A stretch of DNA of 64,000 bases from CAWAQA01 sp963784065 (GCA_963784065.1 CAWAQA010000003.1:558001-622000), one strand, 5' to 3'; positions 25,848 to 36,473 are shown, counted from the first letter of the stretch. The notes: generated by a model from the letters alone, not told the origin. Numbers and translations are program-made.

Positions 25848-26199
25848 CACCCTGCGCTTTCGCGACGCGGAACCTGGGCACACACGCAATCGGCATCGGG
25901 GGGGGCAGCCCTTGCGCCCATCGCCCCGCGCCGTTGAAATGCCGACCTCAGGTATTAACACGCGCAAACGCTGCCGGGTAATGGCACGAACGTGCCGCTT
26001 CTCCATGCTGCGCCGCAGATAAATTTCCTGCCGGAGGCGAGTTCCGATCCGGGCAGACTTTTATCCTCCGAAGCCGGGATTCGCGGGTGATCCCTGAACC
26101 GCGTCGGCAGACTTAAGGCTGCGCCCCAGTTACCGCAAGTCCCCGCCAAACCTGTCCTTTTTGAGACGGTTCCGCACTCCGCTGGGCAAATAGCAGGGC
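25848..26199. other. Long regulatory gap upstream of the exopolysaccharide operon
   Basis: These 350 bases show no supported gene. They contain a perfect inverted repeat at 25983-25996 (annotated separately) and an imperfect one (CTGCCGGA...TCCGGGCAG near 26029-26055). The unusual length fits a sigma-54 promoter that needs a distant activator site. Confidence 0.5.
25983..25996. promoter_or_regulatory. Palindrome GGCACG-AA-CGTGCC, candidate activator-binding site
   Basis: This is a perfect 6+2+6 inverted repeat about 205 bases upstream of the -24/-12 promoter at 26200, within the usual distance of enhancer sites bound by sigma-54 activators. It may bind the regulator encoded at 26278. No second identical copy was found in the window, so the assignment is tentative. 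Confidence 0.35.
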
Positions 26200-26215
26200 T
26201 GGCTGCCTGTTTGCA
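26200..26215 (+). promoter_or_regulatory. Sigma-54 promoter of the exopolysaccharide operon
   Basis: TGGCTGCCTGTTTGCA has the invariant GG and GC dinucleotides 10 bases apart, with intact TGGC (-24) and TTGCA (-12). It lies 62 bases before the ATG of the sigma-54 activator gene, which would therefore activate its own transcription. Confidence 0.75.
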
Positions 26216-26277
26216 GCCGCTCGCTACGACTCCGAAATTCACGCAAACCGGGTGAAACGCTAGCCTGCGAGGTTCAG

Positions 26278-27420
26278 ATGAGAGGGTACGGCTACGGCCA
26301 GCTCACGGGTACCAGTCCACAGATGTTGGAGCTCAAACGTGAGATCGAGCGCATCGCCCGGTCCAGCGCGAAGGTGCTGATCACGGGCGAAAGCGGCGTC
26401 GGCAAGGAGCTGGTCGCACGGGAGGTGCACGCCCGGAGCCTGCGGGCACAGCGCACCTTCGTTCCGGTGAACTGCGCCGGGCTCCCGGAGACGCTGCTGG
26501 AGTCGGAGCTGTTCGGCCACGTCAAGGGCAGCTTCACCGGCGCCTACCGTGACAAGGCGGGCAAGCTGGAACTCGCCCACGAGGGCACGATTCTCCTGGA
26601 CGAAGTCGGGGAGATGACGCTGCGGATGCAGGGCCTGCTGCTCCGCTTCCTCGAGACGGGAGAGCTGCAGAAGGTCGGCACCGAGCGCACCGCCACCACG
26701 GTCAACGTGCGGGTGATCGCGGCCACCAACGCCGATCTCCCGAAACGGATTGCCGAAGGGCAGTTCCGCGAGGACCTGTTCTACCGGCTCAACGTCATCA
26801 ACCTGAACGTGCCGCCGCTGCGCGACCGCGCAAGCAGGACATCGCCTCGATGGTCGAGCACTTTCTGCAGCAGTTCGCGCGCCCGTCCACGCCGGTCCGC
26901 GCGATCTCGCCCGACGCCATGGCCGCGCTCATGGAGTGCCCGTGGCCCGGCAACGTCCGGCAGCTTGAAAACGTCATCGAGCGGCTCGTCGTGGTGGGGC
27001 ATCGCGAGGTGATCGAGCTGAGCGACCTGCCGGCGGAATTCCGCGTCCTGCGGCAGCCGCAGACCCGTCAGGCCGACGCGCCCCGCCGCGACGTCGACCG
27101 ACGAGCTCTACACCCGGCTCACCAAGGACGGAGAGTCCTTCTGGACCACGGTCTATCCCCTCTACATGCAGCGCGACATCACGCGCACCGACGTGCGCGA
27201 GGTCGTACGGAAGGGGCTGGAAGAAGCGCGCGGCAGCTACAAGATCGTGGTCCGGCTGTTCAACATGGACCAGGGGGACTACAAGAAGTTCCTCAACTTC
27301 CTGCGCAAGCACCAGTGCCAGCTGCCGTTCAAGACGTATCGCGACATCGACCCGGTGTCGATGGCCGGCTCCCTGCGCAGCCGTCCGATCGGCCCGGCCT
27401 CGCCGATGGGGACGGCATGA
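26278..27420 (+). CDS. Sigma-54-dependent transcriptional activator without receiver domain (two frameshifts)
   Basis: This bacterial enhancer-binding protein begins directly with the AAA+ domain. Walker A is GESGVGKE, the sigma-54 contact loop is GSFTGA (canonically GAFTGA), and Walker B is TILLDEVGEM. WPGNVRQLENVIERL follows. The C-terminus is not an evident Fis-type helix-turn-helix. Instead about 95 residues from TSTDELYTRL to the end include FWTTVYPLYMQRD and NFLRKHQCQLPF. Shifts lie near 26832 (two surplus or one missing base) and 27093 (one surplus). The ATG has GCGAGG before it. Its stop overlaps the export-gene start (ATGA). It probably controls the surrounding polysaccharide genes. 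Confidence 0.85.
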
Positions 27421-28005
27421 TGAAGTACGCAGCCGCGTGCGCGCTCGTCGCCGCGGCAGTGCTCTCGGCAGACGGCGTCGCAGGCGCCGCCCGCCGGCGG
27501 CAAGTCCGAGGTCCATGCCCCGCCGGGCTACGTCATCGGCCCCCTCGACGTGCTCGAGGTGCTGTTCTGGCGCGACAAGGACCTGTCGGCCGAAGTGGTC
27601 GTCCGTCCCGACGGCAAGATCTCGCTGCCGCTGCTCAACGAGGTCGAGGCCGGCGGCCTGACGCCGGAGCAGCTGCGGTTCCGCGTGCTCGAAAACGCGC
27701 GGCGGTTCGTCGAGGACCCGACGGCCACCGTGATCGTGAAGCAGATCAACAGCCGCAACGTGTTCATCATGGGCGAAGTGCAGAAGCCGGGCACCTACCC
27801 GCTCGGCGGACCCGCGTCGGTCCTGCAGTTGATCGCGATCGCGGGCGGGCTCACCGAGTTCGCATCCCGCGACGAGATCGTGCTGCTGCGGACGGTGGAC
27901 GGGAAGAGCGAGCGTCACCGCGTCAACTACAGCGCGGTGCTCAAGGGCAACGACCTGACGCAGAACCGCCAGCTGCAGCCGGGTGACACGGTCATCGTGC
28001 CGTGA
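27417..28005 (+). CDS. Wza-like polysaccharide export protein (frameshifted)
   Basis: This is a periplasmic/outer-membrane polysaccharide export protein of about 195 residues. After a signal peptide (MKYAAACALVAAAVLS) comes the Poly_export domain (GYVIGPLDVLEVLFW ... VVVRPDGKISLPLL) and one SLBB domain (NVFIMGEVQKPGTYPL). There is no lipobox cysteine at the cleavage site, unlike Wza itself. The size fits the short export proteins of XrtA-type loci. One surplus base near 27486 lies in the signal-peptide region. The start overlaps the activator stop by 4 bases, and the barrel gene follows after 6 bases. Confidence 0.85.
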
Positions 28006-28011
28006 CGCAGC

Positions 28012-29296
28012 ATGAAGGTGCTCCTCACGCTCCTCGTGTCCGTGCTGGCGATCGCCGTGCAGGCCCCCGCCGCGGCGGCCGCCCAGCAGGCGGCCGGCGC
28101 CGGAGGCTCGGGCAGCTCCGACCCGGGCCGTTCGCTCGACTTGAACATCTGGATGGGCGCCGGGCATCACGGCCGGATCATTCACGGCGGCCAGGACGTG
28201 AGCGCGCTTGATCCGTCCGTTGGCGCGGACAACTCGCACGGTCAGCTCGGAGTCAGCGCGACGTTCTCGCGCCGCCGCAACCGCCTCGCGATCACCGGCG
28301 AGGGCGAGACGGCGGTTCGCGCCGAATCGGCGGCGCTGCAGCCGTGGGCGCTCGACCATCGCGGCGGGGTCCGCGTCGCGTTCAGCCTGACGAACCGCAC
28401 CCTGGTGGAGGTGGCGCAGGCCGCGAAGTACACGGCGATCAACCCGCTGGTCGGCACGTCGCTGACGCCGGGCACGACCGATGCGGAGACGGCAACGCCG
28501 CTCGGTTTCGCGCATTCGTTTCCCGCCGCGCAGGCGCTCACGTCGTCCACGTCCACGGTCGTGACGCACACGCTGAGCCGCCGGTCGGCGCTGGTGTTCA
28601 CGCAGGGGTTCACCTACTCCGACGGCGACGGCGGCGGCGCCCTCAGCGCGCACTCGGGCGGCGCGCGGTTCGAGCGCGGGCTCAATCGGCATCAGACGCT
28701 GCGGCTCGGCTATCGGCTGACGGCGGCTGTCTACGATCCGCAGAACCGGCGCTACCTGCAGTCGCATGACATCGACGCCGGCGTGGAATACAAGCGCGGC
28801 CTGCCGTTCTCGCGCGGGACCACGCTCCGGGCGACGACCGGCACGGCGTTCGTCACCGATCGGGATCGGCGCACGTTCCGCGTGCTCGCGCGACGCGTCA
28901 CTCGAGCACGCACTCTCGCGGGGGTGGCAGGCGCGCCTCGATTTCAGCCGGCCGGTCCAGGTCGTGGAAGGACTGACGGCGCCGGTCGTCTCGTCGTCGG
29001 TGTCGCTGCGCGTGGCGGGCAGCCTGAACCGCCGGCACGGCGTGCTCGCCACCGCCAGTTACTCCGACGGCAGCGTGAGCCTGGACTACTCGCGGCTCGC
29101 CTCCGTCATCTCGTACTCCTCGGCGTTCAGGTGGCAGGCGAACCTGTCGAGATCCCTGGCGTTCAACGCCGAGGCGTTTCACGGCCGATCCCGCTTCGGC
29201 CCCGAAGTAGCCACGTTGCCGGGTGTGCCGCGTGACTCCGAACAACTGGGTGTCCGCGTGTACGTGTCGTTGTGGCAGCCGATCATTCGTGACTGA
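28012..29296 (+). CDS. Outer-membrane beta-barrel protein of the exopolysaccharide operon (frameshifted)
   Basis: This protein of about 427 residues has a signal peptide (LLTLLVSVLAIAVQAPAAAAA) and then alternating hydrophobic/polar strands throughout, as expected of a barrel. It resembles in position and pattern the outer-membrane proteins found between the export protein and the chain-length regulator in XrtA-type loci. One surplus base near 28892 splits it. It may form the secretion channel or anchor the export protein; no catalytic motif is seen. Confidence 0.7.
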
Positions 29297-29308
29297 GGTG
29301 TTGCAGCA

Positions 29309-30860
29309 GTGTTACCTGGAAAGACGTACGGCGTCGAAGACATCCTGCGCATCGCGTGGGACCGCAAGTGGCTGATCTCGCTGCCGGCGGTGGTCATCGC
29401 CACGGCGGCCGCGATGTACGCACGCACGCTCCCCGATCAGTACCGCTCGGAAACGACGATCCTGATCGTTCCGCAGCGGGTGCCGGAGAGCTACGTGCGC
29501 GCAACCGTGACGAGCCGTATCGAGGATCGGCTGCCCTCGCTCCGGCAGCAGATCCTCAGCCGCGATCGGCTCGAACGGACGATCGTCGACTTCGATTTGT
29601 ATTCGAAGGAGCGCTCGACAGTGCCGATGGAGGCGCTCGTCGGGCGGATGCGCGACGCGATCAACGTCAACTTCGTGCGCGGTGACGCCTTCAGCGTCAG
29701 CTACGTGTCCACCGAGCCGCGATCGGCGATGCTCGTCGCCGAGCGGCTGGCGGCGCAGTTCATCGAGGAGAACGTACGCGAGCGCGAAGTGCTGGCCGAA
29801 GGCACCAACGCGTTCCTCGAAACCCAGCTGGTCGAAGCGCGCAGCCGGCTGGAGGATCACGAGCAGAAGCTGGCCGAATACCGCCGCCGCTACTCGGGCG
29901 AGCTGCCGTCGCAGCTCGACTCGAACCTGCAGATCCTCAACAGCATCAACCTGCAGGCGCAGGGCCTCGCCAACGACATCGAGCGCGACCGCGACCGGCG
30001 CCTCGTGCTCGAGCGCAGCATCCTCGACCTTCGCGAACTGGCGCCCGCATCGCCCGCCGTCATGCGCACCGCTGCCACGCCGGAAGCCCCGTCCTCGCTC
30101 GAGCAGCGTCTCGAGAGCCGCGCGCGCGTCGCTCGCCGACCTGCGCACGCGGCTCACCGCCGAGCATCCGGACATCGGCGCGGCCCGGCGCCTCGTCGCG
30201 GACCTCGAGAAGCAGGCTGCCGCCGTCGACGACCGGGTGCCGGCGGCGCCGAGCGCCGACGGAGTGCCGCCGCCGTCGACCGGCAACGCCGCCCGCGACC
30301 GGCGCATGCAGGAAATGCTGGCCGAACGGGAGAACCTCGATCGGCAGATCGCGCGCAAGCAGCAGGAGGAGGCACGCCTGCGCACGGAAGTCACCAGCTA
30401 TCAGGCCCGCGTCGAGGCGACGCCGGCGCGCGAGTCGGAGCTGATCGCGCTCACGCGTGACTACGAGACGCTGCAGAACATCTATACGAGCCTGTTGTCG
30501 AAGCGGGAGGACTCGGCGGTGGCCGCGAACCTCGAACGGCGGCAGATCGGCGAGCAGTTCAGGGTGCTCGATCCCGCCCGCGTGCCGCAGACGCCGTTCA
30601 GCCCCAACCGTGTGCAGCTCAACCTGATGGGCCTGCTCGCTGGCCTGGGCCTCGGCCTCGGCCTCGCCGGCCTGCTCGAGTTCCGCGATGCCACGCTCAA
30701 GTCCGAGGACGACGTGCGGCGGTGCCTGTCGCTGCCTGTGCTGGCGGCGATCCCCGTGCTGGCGGAGACGGCCACGAGTGCGCCGCGGCACAAGGCCGCT
30801 GCGCTCGGCGCCTTTCGCCTGACCCGCTGGATGATTCGAGGTGGTATTCGTGAGTCCTGA
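29309..30860 (+). CDS. GumC/Wzz-type polysaccharide co-polymerase (frameshifted)
   Basis: This inner-membrane protein controls glycan chain length and export. It has an N-terminal membrane segment (WLISLPAVVIATAAAMYA), a long periplasmic coiled-coil region (about 150-400) and a C-terminal membrane segment (LMGLLAGLGLGLGLAGLLEF). The start is GTG at 29309 with GAGG upstream. One surplus base near 30128 breaks the frame; the repaired length is about 517 residues. It lacks a kinase domain, which is encoded by the overlapping next gene. Confidence 0.85.
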
Positions 30861-31620
30861 TCTCGTGTTCACGCGCGTGGCGCCCCCGTCGTTCGCCCCG
30901 GCGCCGTCCCTGCGTACCGGCGGCCGGCGCGACAAGATGGTCCTCGGCCGCCACATTCCGGCCGCAGCGGTCGAGCAGTACCGCAAGCTGGCCGCGGCGC
31001 TGCACCACGCCCAGGTGCAGCACGGGACGAAGGTGGTGATGATGGCGAGCACGCTGGCCGGCGAAGGCAAGACGCTCACCGCGACGAACCTGGCGCTGAC
31101 GCTCAGCGAATCGTACCGGCGCCGCGTCGCGCTCATCGACGCCGACCTGCGGCGCCCGACGGTGCACGACATGTTCGGCCTGCCCAACGTCTCGGGACTG
31201 AACGACGTGCTGAGCGCGCGCGGCGATGCCGCCTGCGAAATCTTCGACGTGTCGCCGTGCCTCTGGGTACTGACCGCGGGGCGGCCGAATCCGGATCCGA
31301 TCAGCGGCCTCACCTCGGAGCGCATGCGCCGGCTCGTCGCGGCAGCCGCCAAGGAGTTCGAGTGGGTGATCCTCGACACGCCGCCGGTCGGCCTGCTGCC
31401 TGACGCCGGCCTGCTCGGCGGCATGGTGGATACCGTGGTGCTCATCGTCGCGGCGGGCCGCACGCAGTACCGGATGGTTCACCGGACCGTGGAAGCCATT
31501 GGCCGCGATCGTATCTTCGGCGTGGTGTTGAACCGCGCCGCGACCGATCCGTTGTGGGGGGGGTATGGGTCCTATTACTACGAAGCGTACAGGGTCCGAT
31601 CGATAGGGCGATGCCGGTGA
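30841..31620 (+). CDS. CpsD/CapB-like bacterial tyrosine kinase
   Basis: This 259-residue BY-kinase has Walker A STLAGEGKT, Walker A' LIDADLRRP and Walker B VILDTPPVG. A tyrosine-rich stretch near the C-terminus, GGYGSYYYEAY, is the likely autophosphorylation cluster. It should work with the preceding membrane co-polymerase to regulate export. The start is GTG at 30841, or GTG at 30850, overlapping the previous gene by about 20 or 11 bases. A low-molecular-weight tyrosine phosphatase domain at 57200 could reverse it. Confidence 0.88.
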   Translation: MVFVSPDLVFTRVAPPSFAPAPSLRTGGRRDKMVLGRHIPAAAVEQYRKLAAALHHAQVQHGTKVVMMASTLAGEGKTLTATNLALTLSESYRRRVALIDADLRRPTVHDMFGLPNVSGLNDVLSARGDAACEIFDVSPCLWVLTAGRPNPDPISGLTSERMRRLVAAAAKEFEWVILDTPPVGLLPDAGLLGGMVDTVVLIVAAGRTQYRMVHRTVEAIGRDRIFGVVLNRAATDPLWGGYGSYYYEAYRVRSIGRCR

Positions 31621-31633
31621 CAGGGAGGCAGTC

Positions 31634-33037
31634 ATGCTGATGGCGCGCGCCACGCGGCGCGGCACAGCGCTGGTCGCGTCGGAAACGTTGCTCATCCTGG
31701 GCGCCGTCGTCCTCATGTGGTATCTCCGCCTGGACCCGTCTGCGGCCAGCGCGCTGACGCCGCTGCTGCTGAAGGCGTTGCTCATCGCAGGCGTGTGCCA
31801 GATGTGCCTGTACTACCCGCGATCTGTACGACCGCGCAACTGACGCCGATCGTCGCGATCTGGTCGTGCGCCTGCTGCAAGGCGCTCGGCGTCGACCTCG
31901 ATCGTGCTCGCGATCATCTATTCCTGGTTCCCGGGGCTGGTCATCGGCCGTGGCGTCTTCGTCGTGGACCGTCGCGATCGTGGTCATCGTCCTGGTCGCC
32001 GGCTGGCGCGTCGCGTTCGAGTGGGTCGAGCCGCACGGTGCGGCCCGCAGCGAGCGGCTGCTCGTCGTCGGCACCAGCGCGGCGGCGGTGGCGCTTGCCG
32101 CGCGAGCTGTGCGATCGCCGCACGAGCTGGGCGTCGAGATCGTCGGCTTCGTCGATCCGGATCCGGCGCAGCGTCGGCGGACCGGCGTCATCGATCCGGG
32201 CGTGATCGGCACCATCGAGGACATCCCTGCCGATCGTGCGCGGCACGGCGCGTCGATCGCGTGGTGGTCAGCCTGGCCGACGCGCGCGGCAAGCTGCCGA
32301 TGGAGAAGCTGCTCGAGATGAAGATCGACGGCGTCCAGTTCGATCACCTGGCGTCGGTGTACGAGGAATACACGGGCAAGATCGCGGTCGAGAACCTGCG
32401 TCCGAGCTGGCTGATCTTCTCGGACGGCTTCCGCAAGACGCGCGTGCTGGCGGTCGGCAAGCGCGCTGATCGACATCGCGGCCGCCACGCTGGGACTTCT
32501 GCTGTCGCTGCCGCTCGATGGCGATCGTCGTCGCCGTGATAGGCTGACGTCGCCGGGCCGGTGCTTCTATCAGCAGCGGCGCGTCGGCCGCGACGGGCAC
32601 ATCTTCATCGATGTCACAAGTTCCGGTCGATGCGCGAGGATGCCGAGGCGCAAACCGGCGCCGTGTGGGCGCCGAAGCGGCGATCCGCGGGTGACGCCCA
32701 TCGGCCGGTTCCTGCGCCGCACGCGGCTCGACGAGCTGCCGCAGCTCTGGAACGTGCTCGATGGGCGACATGAGCTTGGTCGGGCCGCGGCCCGAGCGGC
32801 CGGAGTTCGTCACGCGACCTCACGCGCAAATTCCCTTCTACGGCCAGCGCCACGTCGTCAAGCCGGGGCTGACCGGCTGGGCGCAGGTGCGTTACACGTA
32901 CGGCGCGAGCGTCGAAGATGCGATGCAGAAGCTGCAGTACGACCTGTTCTACATCAAGCACCTGTCGATCTGCGCTCGACATCTACATCATCCTGCGACG
33001 GTCAAGACCGTGCTGCTGCGGACGCGGCGCATGCTGA
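31634..33037 (+). CDS. Undecaprenyl-phosphate phosphoglycosyltransferase (many frameshifts)
   Basis: This is the initiating sugar-phosphate transferase of the polyprenyl type. It has several N-terminal membrane helices (LIIL/ILGAVVLMWYL, AIIYSWFPGLVIG, IVVIVLVAGWRV), a cytoplasmic nucleotide-binding-like part (RLLVVGTSAAAV), and a C-terminal bacterial sugar transferase domain. Domain signatures are QQRRVGRDG, KFRSMREDAE, RTRLDELPQLWN, SLVGPRPERPEFV and KPGLTGWAQV. About ten indels are needed to restore it, the densest in the window. The layout matches the XrtA-associated glycosyltransferase family. It transfers the first sugar onto the lipid carrier. Confidence 0.8.
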
Positions 33038-33075
33038 TCCATTCGCCTGTCAGCCCGGTCGGCGGCCGCCGCATC

Positions 33076-33962
33076 ATGAACGCCATGACGATCGACGTGG
33101 AGGATTACTTCCACGTCAGCGTCTTCGACGGTGTCGTGCCGCGGCGGCAGTGGGATCGCTCGAGAGCCGGGTGTGCGCCAACACGGACCGGCTGCTCGAC
33201 ATCTTCGACGAGCGGAATGTGCGCGGCGACGTTCTTCATCCTCGGATGGGTGGCCGAGCGGTATCCCGACCTCGTCCGGCGGATCGCCGGCGCCGGCCAC
33301 GAGATCGCCTCGCACGGCTACGCCACCGGCTCGTCTACGATCAGACGCCCGACGCGTTCCGCGACGACGTCCGGCGCGCCAAGGGGCTGCTCGAGTCAAC
33401 CGCCGGCGTGCGCGTGTCCGGGTTACCGCGCGCCGAGCTACTCGATCACGCCGCGGTCGTTGTGGGCGCTCGACATCCTGATCGAGGAAGGCTACACGTA
33501 CGACACGAGCATCTTCCCGATCCATCACGACCGGTACGGCATCCCGCTGTCGGCGCGGCATCCCTACTGGATCCATCGCCGCGCCGGCTCGATTCTCGAG
33601 GTTCCCGGCGTCCACGCTTCGCTGGAACGGCATGAACCTGCCGATCGGCGGGCGGCGGCTACTTCCGGTTGCTGCCGTACGGCTGGACGCGCTGGGGCAT
33701 CGCGCAGCTCAACCAGCAGGAGCGACGCCCGGCGGTGTTCTACCTGCACCCGTGGGAAATCGATCCCGATCAGCCGCGGCTGCAGACGTCGATGCTCGGC
33801 CGCATGCGCCATTACGGGCGTCTCGAGCAGACCGAGCAGCGCCTGCAGCGCCTGCTCTCCGAGTTCTCGTTCGGCCCGCTGTCGTCGACGTTCGTCGCCG
33901 ACACGCCCGTCAGCAGCGTGGCAGCCGCCGGAGGCTCCTTCGCGCTGCCGTATCAGTGGTAA
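33076..33962 (+). CDS. Polysaccharide deacetylase, DUF3473 type (several frameshifts)
   Basis: This NodB-fold deacetylase begins NAMTIDVEDYFHV, with the catalytic TxDVED motif. It continues with TFFILGWVAERYP and IASHGYGH, and near the end has FYLHPWEID, typical of the DUF3473 extension found in XrtA-type loci. About six indels between 33150 and 33660 must be corrected. The repaired length is about 290 residues. It is the last gene of the sigma-54 operon and is followed by a hairpin repeat. It probably de-N-acetylates the exported glycan. Confidence 0.8.
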
Positions 33963-33974
33963 GCGCGGCTCAAC

Positions 33975-33994
33975 GGGCCGGCTGAAGCCGGCCC
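33975..33994. repeat. GGGCCGGC-TGAA-GCCGGCCC hairpin repeat
   Basis: This copy is identical to the element at 16622, including the CCTACGA flank. It lies just after the deacetylase stop. A CCGGCTGCC string array (34024-34050) follows it. Confidence 0.7.
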
Positions 33995-34097
33995 CTACGA
34001 CGGACACGCACGAAGCGACTCACTGCCGGCTGCCTGCTGCCGGCCGGCCGCTTCGTTGGTATAGACTGCCCTTCTGACCACACTCGGGAGGGGGTCG

Positions 34098-35141
34098 ATG
34101 AGGACACGCGTCGGTGTGTGGCTGCTGCTGGCGATGTGCGTGGCAGCGGGAACGACTCGGCTTCATACGCAGAGTGATGAATTTCCTCTCTGGGCGTACG
34201 GCTACATCACGCGTCCCGCCATGCCGGAGGACTGGTCGCAACGATGCCTCGGCACCAGGCCTCGAGACTGCGACAGGCCGGGGGGAATGCCCACGGACTC
34301 GTCCGGGACGCTGTTGCGTCTCGCGGGGAGCGACAAGGCGTTCACGATTTCCCAGATCACGTCGCCCTACAACCCCGCTGATTGGTTCCCCAACGACCAT
34401 CCGCCCATGCCGGACATCGTGGCCCACGGCAAAGAGGCGAGCGGGTTCCGGGCCTGCGCGATCTGTCATTTTCCCAACGGGCAGGGGCTGATGCAGAACG
34501 CGCCGGTGGCCGGGCTGCCGGTTGACTATTTCCTGCGGCAGATTGCCGACTTCGCCAGCGGCCGCCGGAGAACGTCCGATCTGCACAAGGCCAACGGGTT
34601 CGAAATGGCGGCGATGGCGCGGAACCTGACCCCGCAGGAAGCGCGGGCCGCGGCCGAGTACTACGCATCGATCCCATTCAAGCCGTGGGTCAAGGTCATC
34701 GAATCGGACACGGTGCCGAAGTTCGCCGCTACGCGCAACGGCCTCTTCCTGAAGGCCGAGGGCACCGAGACCGAGCCGCTCGGGCGCCGCCTCATCGAGC
34801 TTCCGGAAAGCACCCACGACACCAACATGCTGCGCAATCCGCGCTCCGGGATGGTGGCGTATGCGCCTGTGGGCAGTCTGAAGAGAGGCGAGGCGATTGC
34901 CACGACCGGCGGCGGCAGCAGCGTGGAGTGCCTGACGTGCCACGGCAAGGATCTGCGGGGCACGGCGATCGCGCCGCCGATCGCGGGACGGCAGCCCAGC
35001 TACATCGGCCGGCAGCTCTGGGACATCAAGGTGGGCGCCAGGAACGGCGAGATGGCCAAGCTGATGAAACCGGCCGTCGAGAAGCTGACGCAGGACGACC
35101 TGATCGCGATTACCGCCTACGTGTCGGCGCAGAAACCGTAG
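34098..35141 (+). CDS. Secreted di-haem cytochrome c
   Basis: This 347-residue protein has a signal peptide (VWLLLAMCVAAGT) and two haem-attachment motifs, CAICH at 120-124 and CLTCH at 278-282. It is therefore a periplasmic or exported electron carrier of the class-I type. A GGGAGGGGG ribosome site precedes the ATG. It stands between two repeat-filled gaps and is convergent with the MBL gene, so it is probably a single transcription unit. Its redox partner is not in the window. Confidence 0.88.
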   Translation: MRTRVGVWLLLAMCVAAGTTRLHTQSDEFPLWAYGYITRPAMPEDWSQRCLGTRPRDCDRPGGMPTDSSGTLLRLAGSDKAFTISQITSPYNPADWFPNDHPPMPDIVAHGKEASGFRACAICHFPNGQGLMQNAPVAGLPVDYFLRQIADFASGRRRTSDLHKANGFEMAAMARNLTPQEARAAAEYYASIPFKPWVKVIESDTVPKFAATRNGLFLKAEGTETEPLGRRLIELPESTHDTNMLRNPRSGMVAYAPVGSLKRGEAIATTGGGSSVECLTCHGKDLRGTAIAPPIAGRQPSYIGRQLWDIKVGARNGEMAKLMKPAVEKLTQDDLIAITAYVSAQKP

Positions 35142-35149
35142 GTCGGGCT

Positions 35150-35285
35150 GAAGCTGAGGCCTGGGCTCAGGAATCAGGGCTCCAGGCCGGCGGCGGTCAG
35201 TAAGCCCGCGCCGGCCATTCGGGACCGGTTGGCGCCGAGCCCGGAGTCCGGAGCCCGAAGCCCGGAGCCCGAAGCCCGGAGTCAA
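35150..35285. repeat. CCCGGAGCCCGAAG spacer array
   Basis: The gap after the cytochrome gene holds at least five copies of GCCCGGAG(C/T)CCG(G/A)AG-type units between 35239 and 35283, plus looser CTGGGCTCAGG strings before. The same unit is found inside the glycosyltransferase coding region at 42963-43055. Confidence 0.55.
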
Positions 35286-35290
35286 CACGA

Positions 35291-35309
35291 GGGCGGCCCA
35301 AGGCCGCCC
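35291..35309. terminator. GGGCGGCC-CAA-GGCCGCCC hairpin, probable terminator
   Basis: A perfect 8-bp stem with a 3-base loop is followed on the plus strand by TTGTTTCT. It sits between the convergent cytochrome c and MBL genes and could end both transcripts. Confidence 0.6.
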
Positions 35310-35315
35310 TTGTTT

Positions 35316-36268
35316 CTACTGCTGCGTCCGGCTCTGGCCTTCCTTTGCCTTGGCCTCTTCGACGTACTTGATCGTTCCCGCCTCGGCGGTGTTGAGCCAC
35401 TGCCGCCAGGCGGCGTTGTTCACGAACGGATGCGGCTCGCCCGCCTTGCGCTGCTTCAGCTTCATGGCAGGCTCGAAAATCGCTGCCGCCGCCGGCCCAG
35501 GGGTAGGTCGCCAGCCAGCTGTGGACGTGCACCGGCACCTCGACGTCCGCGAACTCACTCTTCAGGCGCCTGATGCTGGCCAGGAACTGCGTGCCGCCCT
35601 GCACGCCGTTGCGCTGCCCCGGGCCGCCGAACAGGAACGCCTTGTGCGGCTTGCCGTTGTCATACACCGTGAACTCGAATGACGGCGAGCCGGCCGTGTG
35701 ACCGGGCAGCTTGTAGACCTTCAGCGACGTCTTGCCGAGGGTGACCGTGTCGCCTTCCTTGATCACCATGTCGCGCTTGAGCACGGGAGCCGAGCGGACG
35801 ATTGGGGTTGGCGGGCGCCCCGAACGCCTTCTTCAATCAGCTGCCAGTCCTCCTCGAGCGTCGCCACGCGCGCGCCCGAGAGCGCCTGGATCCTGCGCGG
35901 CGCCGCCGAAGTGATCGAGATGGCCGTGGCTGAGGAGGATGTACTTGATGTTCTTCGGGTCGAAGCCCGACTTTCCTGATGCTGTCGATCACGTGGTCGA
36001 CCAGCGGCTCCTGCGCGGAATCGACGAGGATCAGCCCGTCGGTCGTCGGAATCAGCCATACCGAGACGGCGCCCGGACCGACGTAGTACAGGTTGTCGAA
36101 CACCTTGATCGGCGCGACCTTCTGGTATTCGTTGTTGTCCCGCTGGCTGCCGCGGTAGCTCTCGCTGAGCGTCTCGCCGGGAGCCGGACCCGCTTGCTGG
36201 GCACCGGCGGCGCCCGTGAGCAGGCCGATGATCGCGAACGTCATGAAGCGCGTTGCTGTTCTTCTCAT
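35316..36268 (-). CDS. Secreted MBL-fold metallohydrolase (several frameshifts)
   Basis: This metallo-beta-lactamase-fold enzyme has a signal peptide (FMTFAIIGLLTGAAGAQQ) and the zinc motif LSHGHLDHFGG. Later it has LPGHTAGS, which supplies another metal histidine. The order resembles class B3-like secreted hydrolases, but the substrate is unknown. About five surplus bases between 35480 and 35980 break it. The ATG at 36268 has GGAG upstream; the repaired length is about 315 residues. It starts 8 bases after the stop of a TonB-receptor remnant. Confidence 0.75.
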
Positions 36269-36275
36269 GTGTCTC

Positions 36276-36473
36276 CTACCAGATGAAACGCACGGCAAGT
36301 TCCGCCTGCCGATTATCCTGCGCCGCGAGCAGCCGGCCGAACGAATCCGGCAAGGCATTGGTGACCCGCCCCGCCACGAACGCATGAGAGCGGTCGGCAT
36401 TGCCCGGCCCCCAGTCGAGGTCGGGATTCCGCAAATTGAGATTGATGTGGACGCGGACCCATCGAGTCCGCGC
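36276..36473 (-). pseudogene. Remnant C-terminus of a TonB-dependent (Oar-like) receptor
   Basis: About 65 residues ending AAQDNRQAELAVRFIW, with NPDLDWGPGNADRSHAF before, look like the last strands of an Oar-type TonB-dependent receptor, with a terminal aromatic residue as in membrane barrels. No upstream barrel or plug domain is present. The match begins next to a GGCGGGC...GCCCGCC hairpin at about 36476-36496. It is most likely a deletion remnant, though the family assignment rests on pattern alone. Confidence 0.45.
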
